Shown: piece by piece, positions 51,621 to 62,825 of the stretch
Position numbering within the stretch: position 1 is the stretch's first letter
How the letters are laid out: each line of letters begins with the position of its first letter
Assembly (NCBI GenBank): GCA_036365455.1
Contig: JAWQUS010000013.1
Location: 15,172,001 to 15,236,000 of the forward strand
Origin: Macrosoma leucophasiata
Lineage: Eukaryota; Arthropoda; Insecta; Lepidoptera; Hedylidae
Direction of reading: 5' to 3'
DNA: 64,000 bases
Notes under the pieces: model-generated
What the model was told of the DNA's origin: nothing
Databases searched by the model: none
Seen by the model: only the letters and a program-made list of their open reading frames with translations
Position numbers and translations under genes: made by a program

Positions 51621-52906
51621 TCTATACATATAATAAAACAGTAAAACCCGCGTGTCTGTACATTGTATATATTTACGAAAAACTAATTGGGGGCGATGTT
51701 AAAATAGTATTAGAACACTTTTCAATGATTTTTAATTTTATTGTCTGTCTGTTTGTCTGTTTGTCTGTTTGTCCCTTTGTTCAGGCTAATCTCCGAAGAT
51801 ACTGGACGGATTCGAATGAAATGTTTTGTGGTGTATAGATACTAAGCCTGGCCAACATTTAGGCTACTTTTTACTGCGGAATAATCCATAATTTCCACGG
51901 GAATCTCTACATTTAATAAAATCGTAGGAAAGTCAAAACTGTACATTGAATATTTAATAAAAGAATACTTATTAATACAATATAAATCGAAGCCAAAAAT
52001 ATAGTTTTCAGATTTTTTGTCTGTTTGTCTCTGTGTATGTCCGAGCTAAACTAAAAAAGTACCTACTAAATGGCGCCTGTTAGAATATTCAAGCAAAATT
52101 TGAAGAAAAATTTTGCTAATGAATACTAACAGGTCCGGTCAACATATAGGCTACATATTATCACGCTGTCTCCTACGGGGGAAGTGCTGTAAATCTTTAA
52201 AATCGTAGGAAAGTCAAAACTATACATTGATATTTTTGTTTTAAAGAATACTTGGGGCGTGATCTCTCTATCTACTATCGATATCGAAGCCAAATATAGT
52301 GTTTGTTTTGTCTGTTGTTGTTTGTATGTGTGTGCGAGCTAAACTCAAAAAGTAATGGATCTTAATGGATTTACTTCTAATTTTGCATGAATATCCAAAA
52401 ATTTTCAAGGACACCTCATTGGGTAAGGTTTATAGGTACCGTGCATCCAAATAATGGCGAAAGCTATTTCCTGCGGTTGTTACTTCATACGGTCCGAGGC
52501 CCAACGTATTTCACTTTTCTGAGGATATTTGATGGCTTGGAGTATCCCACTTACCGCGCAGCTTTTGGCTCCTGGCAGAATAACTACCAACATAGTTTAT
52601 AGGAAAGTGTTGTAAGGTTTGATACCTTTGTACGTAATTTTACTCTTTTGTGTCCGGGAATATGTGCCTGCATTATTTTGTCTATTTCCTTCAGTAACAT
52701 CTTATGACTGAACCAGAGGATATGTAATAATACTACTGAACTCAGCAGGATTCCCATATGACTCCCTTCACTTGCTTCGCTTGCAAAAAAACTTATACTT
52801 TTAATTTAATACTATTTTAAAAGTTGTTTCTTGGGTCTTACTGGCATCTTAGGTATGTTTGGTGCTGTAGAGCCTTCACGCAGACAACGTTGCGGGCAGC
52901 TGCTAG
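51621..52906 (+). mobile_element. Helitron-like element (family H), ~1.29 kb with internal repeats
   Basis: A|TCTATACATATAATAAAACA ... GCGGGCAGCTGCTAG|T. Inside, AAATCGTAGGAAAGTCAAAA recurs at 51920 and 52200, each followed by TACATTGA-, ATCGAAGCCAAA- and TGTCTG-type blocks. No helicase-like ORF. Confidence 0.65.
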
Positions 52907-53077
52907 TTAATAATATTAGAAGAATTGATACTAGAATCAGATACCTTCTCATGTGAAATTAGGTTTCAAGAAACCTTTTCATAAGGTTAGATCATAAACT
53001 GAACATATAACCCGACCACTTTAAGAACATACGAGTACATAACTTTGCTGACGCTAATTTACATATCGCTATATTCG

Positions 53078-53395
53078 TTTATTTTTTTAAGTCAAAAGGT
53101 TGACGGACGGGCGGTCGGGCCACCTTATGGAAAGAGACACCATCGCCTATGAACATTTGCATCACCTGTCCCACCCCAGTCCTGGAAGACTCTTTTGACA
53201 CCAGTTTTGAAGAACTCTATATTGCAGCGCTCTGAGAATACCTCAGAGGGAAGTTCAATCCATAATTTGCACGTTTTGAAACGAATTTGAAAACCGCATC
53301 TTTGAGAACTACCACGTCTCCAATCTATGTAAGTGGAACATTTTTCTTCTAGTCTAGTAGTCTGAGTGCTACCCGTCAACTAAGACCTGTAAAAA
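53078..53395 (-). mobile_element. LINE 3' end (RTE-like tail)
   Basis: Minus strand: ELPSEVFSERCNIEFFKTGV then CAACCTTTTGACTTAAAAAA tail. Diverged copy of 39234-39465. Confidence 0.7.
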
Positions 53396-53877
53396 ACGCT
53401 CAGACAGACAGCTGTCTATTCACTTGCACAGCATATCTGAAAGACCGTATGATCGTAGTTGCGCAAGAAGTGCTCTGTGATAGACCAGGTCAAAAAAGGC
53501 GAAATTTGAAGTATGGCATTGCAACCTAACTCTTGAAGACTTCAGTAGTAACCAATGCCAATTTTAATCATCTTAATGAAATAAAAAAAAATCAGCAAGT
53601 GCCAACCCTAAGAGTACGCTAGGAGCTATAACAATACCGGCGAAATTCAAATACTAGATAGATATATTTCAGTGGAGAACTCGCGAACTCCGCAGAAGCG
53701 AACCCGATCTCTTTGGGAAGGATTTTGCTGTCGCTAACTTGCCACGCACTACTTCTTTAAATTATTTTATTAAAATCCTTTAAAACAAAGTCATTAAAAT
53801 CTTAAAAATACATTACGATTTTTTGTTGCTTTTAAAAAGATAGGGTGATTTAAAAAGAAGGTTCATATGCATAATAC

Positions 53878-54189
53878 GTAACTTCACGCCTGTAATCCCC
53901 GAAGGGGTAGGCAAAGGCAAATGCATGCATTCAATCATACATGCAAACACCCACGACTCGCCGGTTAAGTTTTGGCCCATGTAACAGGTGGCGAACCTGT
54001 TGCCATCTCCGGGCACATTACCAAACTCCGGGGTACTGGGAAACTTCCAGAAAATGGAAAAATCCCAATAGAAGCAGAGATAAAGGATTTTAAACCGTTA
54101 TCTCTAATATCCCCCGACCCGGGAATCGAACCCAGGACCTCCAGCGTAATAGTAGTGGCCTGCTACCACTACGCTAATGAGGCAGTTAC
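53878..54189 (-). repeat. Family B tRNA-derived SINE with 10-bp target duplication
   Basis: Flanked by TGCATAATAC (53868-53877, 54190-54199); near-identical to 22248-22558. Confidence 0.94.
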
Positions 54190-54406
54190 TGCATAATACA
54201 TGCATAATATAGCAGAAAAACACAGATAATTTTAGAGGTTTCTAATGTGATGTCGTAAATAAACACATTTTTTTGCGCGTATACTGCTAACGCTGGATGT
54301 ACCGAGATAGATTAAAATGTTGGACTTCAAGATTGTACACCAAAAAGTTACACAAAAAAATCCGCGTACATACTCAAAGTTGTCTTTATATTTTTTGATT
54401 CTATTT

Positions 54407-54580
54407 TTTTTATGTAATGGAAGCGGAAAACAAGCATGCAGTTCACATTGATGTTAAGTGATGACTGTAGCCTATAGACATCCACACAAAGACCAAGGTC
54501 AAAATGCAGATGTATTACAACTCTTGAGGCCTAAGGTGTGTGTAATATGCCTCTGTGCCGGAAATTACAGGGCCGTACAT
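54407..54580 (-). repeat. Family A retroposon, 5' truncated
   Basis: TTTATGTAATGGAAGCGGAA ... GGAAATTACAGGGCCGTACA. Confidence 0.85.
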
Positions 54581-54911
54581 ATTTCTATGGATTCAACGTT
54601 TATTATATGGCAGAACAACGCTTGACAAATCAGGTAATAATATAAATATACATTATTTGATGATAATCGACATTAATTAACATGTTCAAAAGCCACCTAA
54701 TTCGATGCAACGAGTGTAGTCAGAACAAGAGCACGCAATGCATTATGCAACACACGTTGGTCTATAAATTAATGCGATTACCATTCGGTATGATTCATGT
54801 CGGTACATGTTATCTGCTATCAGATGCTATGCCGATCCGGTCAAAGGACCATTTAGCTTGAGTTAGAATTATTTCTTTTTAAATGATCATAACAGGTGTG
54901 TACGAAAAAAA

Positions 54912-55442
54912 ATAAAACCGGACAAGTGAGAGTTCGACTCGCGTGGTGAGGGTTCCGTACATAATCTAAATTTGAATACTCAATTCTTATAGGTTTTCCA
55001 GTAATCTATAGGCAAAGAACTATTTTCCACATTTTTTTCAAAATTTTAAGTTCAGTAGTTTCGGAGATAGGGTGGGGGGAATGGTCAATTTTCGTCGTTT
55101 AACTTCAAATTTGTTTATGCAAAAATTATTTTTAAAAATATCTGAGATGCTAACAACAACCTCTTTCATTTGATATGTCACACAACACAGCTTATGATTT
55201 TTTTTTTTAATTTTCTGATTTACTTCCCTATAGTGGCCCTATAGTGTTTAAAATTTATTATTTCACTTGACGTGTTCATCTTTGGGTCACCAATTTACAT
55301 ATATTCATCAAATTTCAACTCAATCGGTCGAGTAGTTTCGGAGCAAATTGGCTGTGACAGACGGACAAACAAGACAGACAGACAGACGCACGAGTGATCC
55401 TATAAGGGTTCCTTTTTTCCTTTTAAGGTACGGAACCCTACA
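54912..55442 (+). repeat. Family E repeat, near full length
   Basis: AAACCGGACAAGTGAGAGTT ... GGTACGGAACCCTACAAA; long stretches identical to 5870-6315. Confidence 0.82.
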
Positions 55443-55646
55443 AATGAAAATAGGTACTAATTGAAACATTATTTGAGAAAGTAAAGAACATTATACGATG
55501 TTTAAAAAATGTTTAGCTTATTGGAATAAAAGTTTAAAAATCACATTTAGTATGAACGGCTTCTATTCTTGGTAGGAGAGGCCATTTTTATTCCGGTCGG
55601 TTTAATCTATACTTATACTTATTACTTATTTACTTATATTTACTTA

Positions 55647-55852
55647 TCTAAACTAATATTATAAAGCTGAAGAGTTTGTTTGTTTGTTTGCTTGAACGCG
55701 CTAATCTCAGGAACTACTTTTCCGATTAGAAACATTATTTTAGTGTTGGATAGCCCATTTATCGAGGAAGGTCTTAGGCTATACAACATCACGCTAAGAC
55801 GAATAGGAGAGGGTAGGTAACATTGCAACCGCGCGAAGCCGGGGTGGGCCGC
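55647..55852 (+). mobile_element. Helitron-like (family H), 3' end lost
   Basis: A|TCTAAACTAATATTATAAAG, TTCCGATTAGAAAC, GCGCGAAGCCGGGGTGGGCC; runs into a family B copy. Confidence 0.65.
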
Positions 55853-55864
55853 CATACAAACCAC

Positions 55865-56078
55865 GATCCATAAGTTGCGTTTTGTCCCATGGTCAATAGG
55901 TGTCGAGCCTATTGACATCTACGGGCACATTAACAAACAAGAGGGTGGCACAGAAAATTCCAGGAAACAGAAAAAACCAATAACACTTCTTCCCGGCCCA
56001 AGGATTGAACCTAAGACTCCAGTGTAGGTACTAAGACTAAAAGTAGTAGCTCTCTACTAGACTACTGAGACAGTTAAC
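55865..56078 (-). repeat. Family B SINE, old copy
   Basis: GAGCCTATTGACATCTACGG and reverse head CAAGGATTGAACCTAAGACT, CTACTGAGACAGTTAACTG. Confidence 0.75.
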
Positions 56079-56132
56079 TGCTTTTTCTGACACAAATTGG
56101 CAGTTAATTATTATGGTACATACGCGGTATGG

Positions 56133-56310
56133 AATGTACAGCCCTGTAATTTCCGGCATAGAGGCACACCACCTTAGGTCGCAGAAGTGGTAACGCATAT
56201 GCATTTTGACCTCTGGTTCTTGTGTAAGTGTCTATTGGCTGCAATCATGACTTAACATCAAAGTGAACTGCATGCTTGTTTGCCACTTTCATTGCATAAA
56301 AAAAATACGC
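56133..56310 (+). repeat. Family A retroposon, 5' truncated
   Basis: TACAGCCCTGTAATTTCCGG ... CATTGCATAAAAAAAATA. Confidence 0.83.
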
Positions 56311-56565
56311 CGTGCACCGCTTAACCAATAATTTAACGATCACTTGATTATCAAAAACCTTATCGCGTGAAAAAATATCAGCTTTTCTAATAAGCCTTAA
56401 ACAACACGCTGTATATCGAGGATAAAAATCCGTAAAAAATGTCTCTTAGATAAATAACCCAGGGCCCTATATTACCGAAACGATAGTTTCCAATATTCCC
56501 TCTATAATGCGTGATAAAGTTGCGGTCACAACGACGGTGGATATAATTTTCTAGTACATTTGCCG

Positions 56566-56579
56566 GTTGTCATGGCAAC
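56566..56579 (+). promoter_or_regulatory. RFX-type X-box
   Basis: GTTGTCATGGCAAC fits the X-box consensus GYTNYYATRRNAAC with both half-sites complete. RFX factors bind such sites upstream of ciliary genes in animals. It lies at the left of a GC-richer patch (56566-56690), unusual for this window. Confidence 0.5.
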
Positions 56580-56776
56580 GAGTAATCCGATGACGCGGGG
56601 TAATCGTGTGTACTGGCCCTTTGGTGGTGAGCTTAGTGCGAGCAGAGGCGGAGGCGGTAGCGGCAGCGAGTTTGGACGATCGTCTATTTTACATCATGAA
56701 TTTTAAATTTTGTGATTATTTATTAATAGTTTTCCACAATATTAAATAGGTAGAAGTAGAACAATGATAAAATAAA

Positions 56777-56794
56777 ATGATGGAACTGGAACTC
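56777..56794 (+). other. Possible short first coding exon
   Basis: ATGATGGAACTGGAACTC followed directly by a strong donor GTAAGT, 200 bases after the X-box; a short upstream ATG frame (56763) ends at TAA. No downstream plus-strand exon was recognised before 64000, so this is speculative. Confidence 0.2.
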
Positions 56795-57399
56795 GTAAGT
56801 GACATTATTAGTACAATGTAGCGTAATCATAATAGATAATGGAAGCGAGAATTACAGGCGTTACCCAGTGGTAACGTAATACAACGCACATAAGCCTTGC
56901 GTGACTCTTCCATAAGCTTTGCAACAATCGCCGCCTACTATACTATTGATTAGCGATCGGACTCAACCCAAGATTTGAGCCTAGTATAAAAGTAATGGAA
57001 GGATAAAATTATTAGTCTGATTAAAAGAACAACAACAATTTTTGAGAATTTGAGCCTAATATTTTATGGCATTTTGCCATTTCCAAGGACCTCACTAAAA
57101 GTAATTCAGTATTAGAACTAACTTACTAAACAGTATCCTAAATAGGAATAAAGGTAAAATAGTGTGTTTATCGAAATATCTACTAGTATATCGCGTCAAT
57201 ACCCAGTTCGTAAAACGCGAATGTTTTAAAAGTTATAGTATCTTAAAATGAAGCTACTATTTTATAATATTTACGTATTTACGGGCAAAAAAGTCAACAA
57301 GGTCAGATATTTACAAATCACCGATAATATAACTTAATAAACTTGTGCTGGCGATGGGACATGATGACCTCATACTTCACAAGCGGAAAAATGTTCAAT

Positions 57400-57530
57400 G
57401 TCCAGAGCGGTAGTAAGTGCAATAAAGCAGGATGGACATCAGCGTCCAAGGGTGGCGATTATGGCATATCCTTCTTAAGGGGAGGCTTCTAACATTGGAC
57501 AACTTTCGGCTGAAGTGGTAAACTTAATTA
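57400..57530 (+). repeat. Family F fragment
   Basis: GCAGGATGGACATCAGCGTC, GGTGGCGATTATGGCATATC and CATTGGACAACTTTCGGCTG. Confidence 0.65.
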
Positions 57531-57892
57531 TACCCGCTCCGCTCATCACTAACAAACAACCGCAAATCATAGAAGCGAGGAATACTGACGTAACATAGTA
57601 TAACACAGCGCGACAAACAAACCCTGAATGACCCCTCCACATGCTTTGCAACCGTCGCCGCCTACCGTACTATTGATTAGCGATCAGACTCAAGGGGCCA
57701 GATGTAATTGAACTGGATTCGAACCTAGAATAAAAGTAATTGAAGGATGAAATTGGTCTGACAAACCGAATTGTGGTTTTGGAGAAATAGCTAACTTATT
57801 TCGTCATGTAAGACGACAGTTTGAGTCTGATGAAATAAAGAAAGACACAATAAGGTCGTTTCGTATTTACGGACAGAGAGCATGTAGTATCT

Positions 57893-58035
57893 TTTTTTAT
57901 GTCATGAAGTGGCAAACAAGCATACAGTTCACATTGATGGTAAGTAATACTGTTGCCTATTATCAACTACATAAAACCAAAGATTTCAATAAAGATACGT
58001 TGCCATTCCCAAGACCTAAGGTCACAGAATATGTA
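57893..58035 (-). repeat. Family A 3' part
   Basis: TTTATGTCATGAAGTGGCAA ... GTTGCCATTCCCAAGACCTA. Confidence 0.75.
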
Positions 58036-58225
58036 ATAATACTACGTATAGAAGGGACACTTCGACGTCCCGCCCGATTTCCCCGTCTCACCCAACCTCC
58101 TTCCCTCTTATGGGCGACGTTTGGTATTTTCTACATGCTACGCACACAGGTGCGCGTGTAAATACGTCACTGATTAATGTTTGTGCAATAGAGACCAAAT
58201 TAAGCGTTTGTATGGAATTTAGGCG
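58025..58225 (-). repeat. Unnamed repeat, reverse of 29120-29410
   Basis: TATGTAATAATACTACGTAT, GGGACACTTCGACGTCCC, GCGTTTGTATGGAATTTAGG. Confidence 0.75.
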
Positions 58226-58239
58226 GAGTGTCCGCGGTG

Positions 58240-58683
58240 TGTGTTATGTCTCTGTGCCGGAAATTACTGTGCCGTACATTACCACCCAACCAGAACACGA
58301 TAGTACTGAACACTACCATTTAGCGGCAAGTATATTAGGTAGTGCCGTTGTACCTAAAACCCGCGAAAACCGTCACTTTTTTTATGTAATGGAAGTGGCA
58401 AACAAGCATGCAGTTCACATTGATGTTAAGTGTTGACTGCAGCCCATAGACACCCACACGAAGAGCAAGATCAAAATGCAGATGCGTTACCACTCCTGAG
58501 GCCTAAGGTGTTATGCCTCTGTGCCGGAAATTACTACTATCACAAAGACATAAGAACTAAGATCTCAGTGGTGGCAACGAATCTGCATTTTACCTTCTGT
58601 TTTTTTTGTAGATAATTGTAGCCTACAGTTATCACTTAACATCCATAAAATGCATGCTTGTGTGCCACCTTTGTTACATAAAC
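58240..58683. repeat. Family A cluster: two minus pieces and one plus piece
   Basis: 58240-58375 (head half), 58378-58535 (3' half, TTTATGTAATGGAAGTGGCA) and a plus-strand 3' half 58540-58683 ending TTGTTACATAAAC. Confidence 0.78.
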
Positions 58684-59250
58684 AGTTGAGGTTATTTTGT
58701 GAATATTTTTGACCTCATGAACCATCACTATAGCTGTAGGTACCACCCTATCCCTATTCCCTTAGTACATAGGACCAGGTAGAATCAGGTATTCCAAAAC
58801 AAAACCAAACAATTATACCTGAATAGAACATCAATCCTTGTTCGTATTGAAATCGATATTCAATGTTAATATGTTATTCAATATTGAATCACAGATGCAA
58901 AATACACCTGTGAAATACGCTGTCTACGTAATTTTAGTTTAATAATATACTCTATTACAGTTGAAAAGAGTTGGATATTGCTTGTGAGATTGTGGAAGCC
59001 AGATAGCACAATATATCGTGATTGGCTTCAGATGCCTCGTGCACACCTCGACGATCTTACATTATTAAGCTAATAGAACTCTATGATCGCTGTATTTTAG
59101 CTAGTGAAGCTCATCTCTCATTTATCTCTTTCTATCTTACGCATACATTTATGATAAGTTTGCCAATTAACAGTACATCTACATGAAACGCGAGAATACA
59201 GGGCTTACATTACCATCTGACTGGAACACCATAATGCTGAACACTACTTG

Positions 59251-60379
59251 GTTATTCACTATAGGTATTTTTTGATTTATTGACGTTTTGAAAGTATCTG
59301 TAAAGATCTATTCGAAATAAAAATATTTTCTGTTTCTATTTCTTTTCTATTGATTTTGAATGACGTTTCAACGCAAGCCAAAGTAATTGTAAATCAATAT
59401 TACTGTAATTTTTTAATTTGACAAACACCACAACTTTAACAAATATTTTGGTGCGACCGAACTTTGTTTTGCTAAGTTAGCGAACCATCATTATCATTCA
59501 TCATAATAATAAGTTTGTAAAAAATTTCAAAAACTCCGAAATGAGGATATTTATCATTAAATATACACATGTAATAAAAATAAAATATAAAAAACTATGA
59601 TTTTTTCAGAGCAACATAATTGGTCTTTATTTTAACGGAAGATAATCCAAAGATTCATTATATATATATAAGTTTTTATAAAGTAATTAATAAAGACTTC
59701 CCAAAGTGCACAACATAAAAGTTTAAAGAGCGAAGTGGAACAATATTTTTGTGAAGTCAGCAGCTGATGAGAGTAACTTCACTGTTTTATGATAAAGGGA
59801 ACTTCTTAAGTACCCCGCAGAGAGCCGACTTGGAACATTTTATAATTGTATCTCAACTTTCCCACAAATGTACTTCCAAATACTTGTCTATACATTTGCA
59901 TAACGCTTAGCCCGAAATGAACTCATTATTCTGCTGTTAGAGTTTTCATCTTGGGTACATATACACAGCTATAATATCTATTATTTAGGTATCTAAGCTG
60001 ATTTAGTAACGTTATGCCTACTTCCAGTCTTAGTCAATTTTTGGACTTTTGGAAATTACTTTGGGCAGGATTTGAACCTGCGACCTTAGGACGACCCAGC
60101 CGTAACATAATGATTTAGGACTTTATTAGGGTCACAACTAAAACGATGGTTACGATATTTCCTTCGATTTTATGTTAAATATATCATCCTAACACTTATT
60201 TTTACGTCATTCGTTCATAAGAGTATCATCCCTTCTTTACAGCAGTATAATAAAAAATATGCGTGCAAATTAAACGCCACATGTATGGCAAACTTTATTG
60301 CCAATAAGAGTACCTATATAAAAGAAATACGTTTGAGGGCGTATTATGTAACTTAGTTATGTTGTTGAGTCCACTTAAG
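59251..60379. other. AT-rich, unassigned; tRNA-like scrap near 60055
   Basis: 60058-60110 has GGCAGGATTTGAACCTGCGA, a reversed B box of a tRNA-derived repeat. 59175-59250 just before is a family A fragment. Nothing else seen. Confidence 0.45.
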
Positions 60380-60573
60380 CCCTATTCAGACTTGCGCGTT
60401 ATTCGCTACAAACCTGGGGAGCGAATACCGCGTGGTGATGCGATATTGTTCCGTATTGTACTATGTTCCATTGGTGTCGCGGAATTTTATACAAAATACC
60501 CGAGCGAAACTCGCTCGATAGATTCGCTCCTCACGTCGAGTCGGTAGCGAATAACGCGTAAGTCTGAATGGGA
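60380..60573. mobile_element. MITE-like element, ~194 bp
   Basis: Left GCCCTATTCAGACTTGCGCG and reversed right GTCCCATTCAGACTTACGCG continue inverted for ~30 bases (TTATTCGCTAC). Possible TAA/TAG flanks. Distinctly GC-richer than its surroundings. Confidence 0.65.
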
Positions 60574-61099
60574 CTAGCCGTGGGTGGTATTTTCCTTTTA
60601 CATTCAATGTACTATCACTGTAATTTTAATCACCAATCCAAATACTATCGTTTAGCTGGCATATGAGAGTGCTGGACTTTCACAAAAAATTGCACTACAA
60701 ACGCTAAATATTTCACAATGAGAACGTTTAATCGGAATAAAGTTTACTGAAAGCCTCCATATTTTTTTTAAAAAATTACCAAAGGCACTCTTTTGAACTG
60801 TTGCGCGTGAAAGAAATAGCATTCGCAATTTACGTATGCAAGGGATTTTATGTACTTACCCTTAACAAAAATTTAGATTTCACTGTCCGACTTTCGCCGC
60901 TATGTAGGAGTACATTCGTGTCAAATGACAGCTTTCTAGTACTAATAGTCTGCAAGCTTAGCTGCGGACATACAGACGGACGGACGATTATGGCATGACA
61001 TGGCGAAACTATTTTTTAAAGACTGACATGTTACGATCGCAAACTGTCGGGGAACAGTTGTTTTAGTCGAACAATATGTTTTCTCAAACAAATTTAGCT

Positions 61100-61376
61100 T
61101 TTTTATAATGAAGGTGACAAACAGCATGCATTTCACATAGCTGTTAAGTTATGACTGCAGCCTATAGAATACACACCTACACCGAAATCAGAGGTCAAAA
61201 TACAAATACGTTGCCACCCCTGAGACCTAAGTTGTTATGTCTCTGGTATAGTTATTACGGGGCCATACCATCTAACCGGAACACAATAGTGCTGAACACA
61301 ACCATTTGGCCGCTTGCGTTAATGCGTTGGTGCCTACGCCTTCGAGCTCCTACTCTTGAAACTCTACATCACCAGC
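61100..61376 (-). repeat. Family A retroposon, diverged
   Basis: AATGAAGGTGACAAACAGCA ... GAAACTCTACATCACCAG; carries the ATAGTTATTACGGGGCC variant. Confidence 0.78.
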
Positions 61377-62224
61377 AAAATAAGTGTTGATAAAAATAAA
61401 ACAAAGATATAACGTTAGAAAAATCGTTTACCAATATGTATAATGATATAAAAGTACAAAAGTAAACATATCTGCAGTTTTGCAGTAGCACAACTGTGAA
61501 GTGTAATCTCTTTGTCACTTCATAAGATAAACACTTATAAAGAAGTTACAGTTCAGATGTAAAAATAGTTATGTACTAAAATAATGCCAAATATCACCAT
61601 TTAATGTCTTTTTGTCATATTACATTAGGCTATGATGAACAACAATAGACTACATTTAACATTAATGTAATGAAACATCTAAAACATGAACTTAAAATTT
61701 AGTGAAATATTATATCTATGTAACATTATATCAATAAAAAACTTGAAAAAGGAATTACGACAAAAGCGAGTTTCTTATATTATATTTATAAGTTAATCAC
61801 CTACAAATAGCGTGTCTTAGAAAATTGCTTTTGCGTCTCAAACCCATCAAGTTACTAACCACGACTAATAGTGCTTAACCCATTGATATACTTAACCTAA
61901 AAAAATCGACGCACAGCAGGCGTGAAATTTATATTTCTTAGCAAAGTATTATAAAAATAAATATTTCTATAAAAGAGGCATACATAGAAAAAGCATGAAG
62001 AGATATATACATATTTTATGACAAATAGCGATTGCCCACAACCTTCAAGGTAAACCTAAAATCGAGTATCTGACCAAAACGTAACAATTTGTACAAGTAA
62101 TTATATCACAGTTAGGAACTTTGTACTGAGTATTATTGCACGGGCGCATCATTTCACAACAGACGGTAGTTCTACTCCTGGGTGGGGAGTTGGGGAGTAA
62201 TTGCTATTGTAATTTTTTCCTTTT
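61377..62224. other. AT-rich, no recognised feature
   Basis: No repeat family, ORF or motif could be supported. Confidence 0.5.
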
Positions 62225-62400
62225 TCGGTAATTTACCAGGTCTACTCTCGGATTTTGGTAATGTACCCGGAGATGGCAATACACTCGCCACCTGTTACAT
62301 AAGTGGCGAATCGTGGGTGTTTGCATGTATATCTACTTGAGTACAAGCATTTACATCTGCCTACCCCTTTCGGAGAATATCTACGTGAAGTTAAGTTTTA
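62225..62400 (+). repeat. Family B SINE, 5' truncated
   Basis: GTAATGTACCCGGAGATGGC, GGCGAATCGTGGGTGTTTGC, CTGCCTACCCCTTTCGG. Confidence 0.78.
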
Positions 62401-62506
62401 TAGTTATTTCATTCAAAATTTCATACTGCATCAGCCTAATCATGAAACAAAAATGATCCAAGTTAATTTATTAATCTTGAAAACTAAATAAAAACCTTCC
62501 TATTTA

Positions 62507-62822
62507 GGGTCATAGCTCACTAAAGCCACCCGGAACCCGACCAGCACCGCCTCGGTTTACGGGTTTACGGCGTCCACTCCTTGTCCACGGGTGGTCCACG
62601 GGTGAACTAACTTGTGAAACACTCGTGGACCGCTCGCGGGAACAGCGAGTTGGCAATGCAAAGTCAACGCAAAACAAGCTAGTGGTCACCGAGTGGTCCA
62701 CTCGCTGTCGAGTCCGCGCGTGCACCGCGCGCCACCGAAGTGGAGTTGATGTAATGAGCGCAAACCGCTCGAGGTGGTCGGTCGCTCGTCGAGTACCGGG
62801 TGGCTCTAGTGAGCTATGACCC
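62507..62822. mobile_element. Harbinger-like MITE, 316 bp
   Basis: Terminal inverted repeats ~33 bp (GGGTCATAGCTCACTAAAGC / reversed GGGTCATAGCTCACTAGAGC) flanked on both sides by TTA (62504-62506, 62823-62825), the target duplication typical of PIF/Harbinger elements. GC-rich interior, no transposase. Confidence 0.85.
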
Positions 62823-62825
62823 TTA

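Noticed and set aside
56796..57399. Further exons after the candidate first exon
   Set aside because: No acceptor followed by a coding-like frame could be supported.
62510..62819. Two open frames of 64-71 codons
   Set aside because: Both lie within the Harbinger-like MITE; GC-rich composition alone keeps them open.
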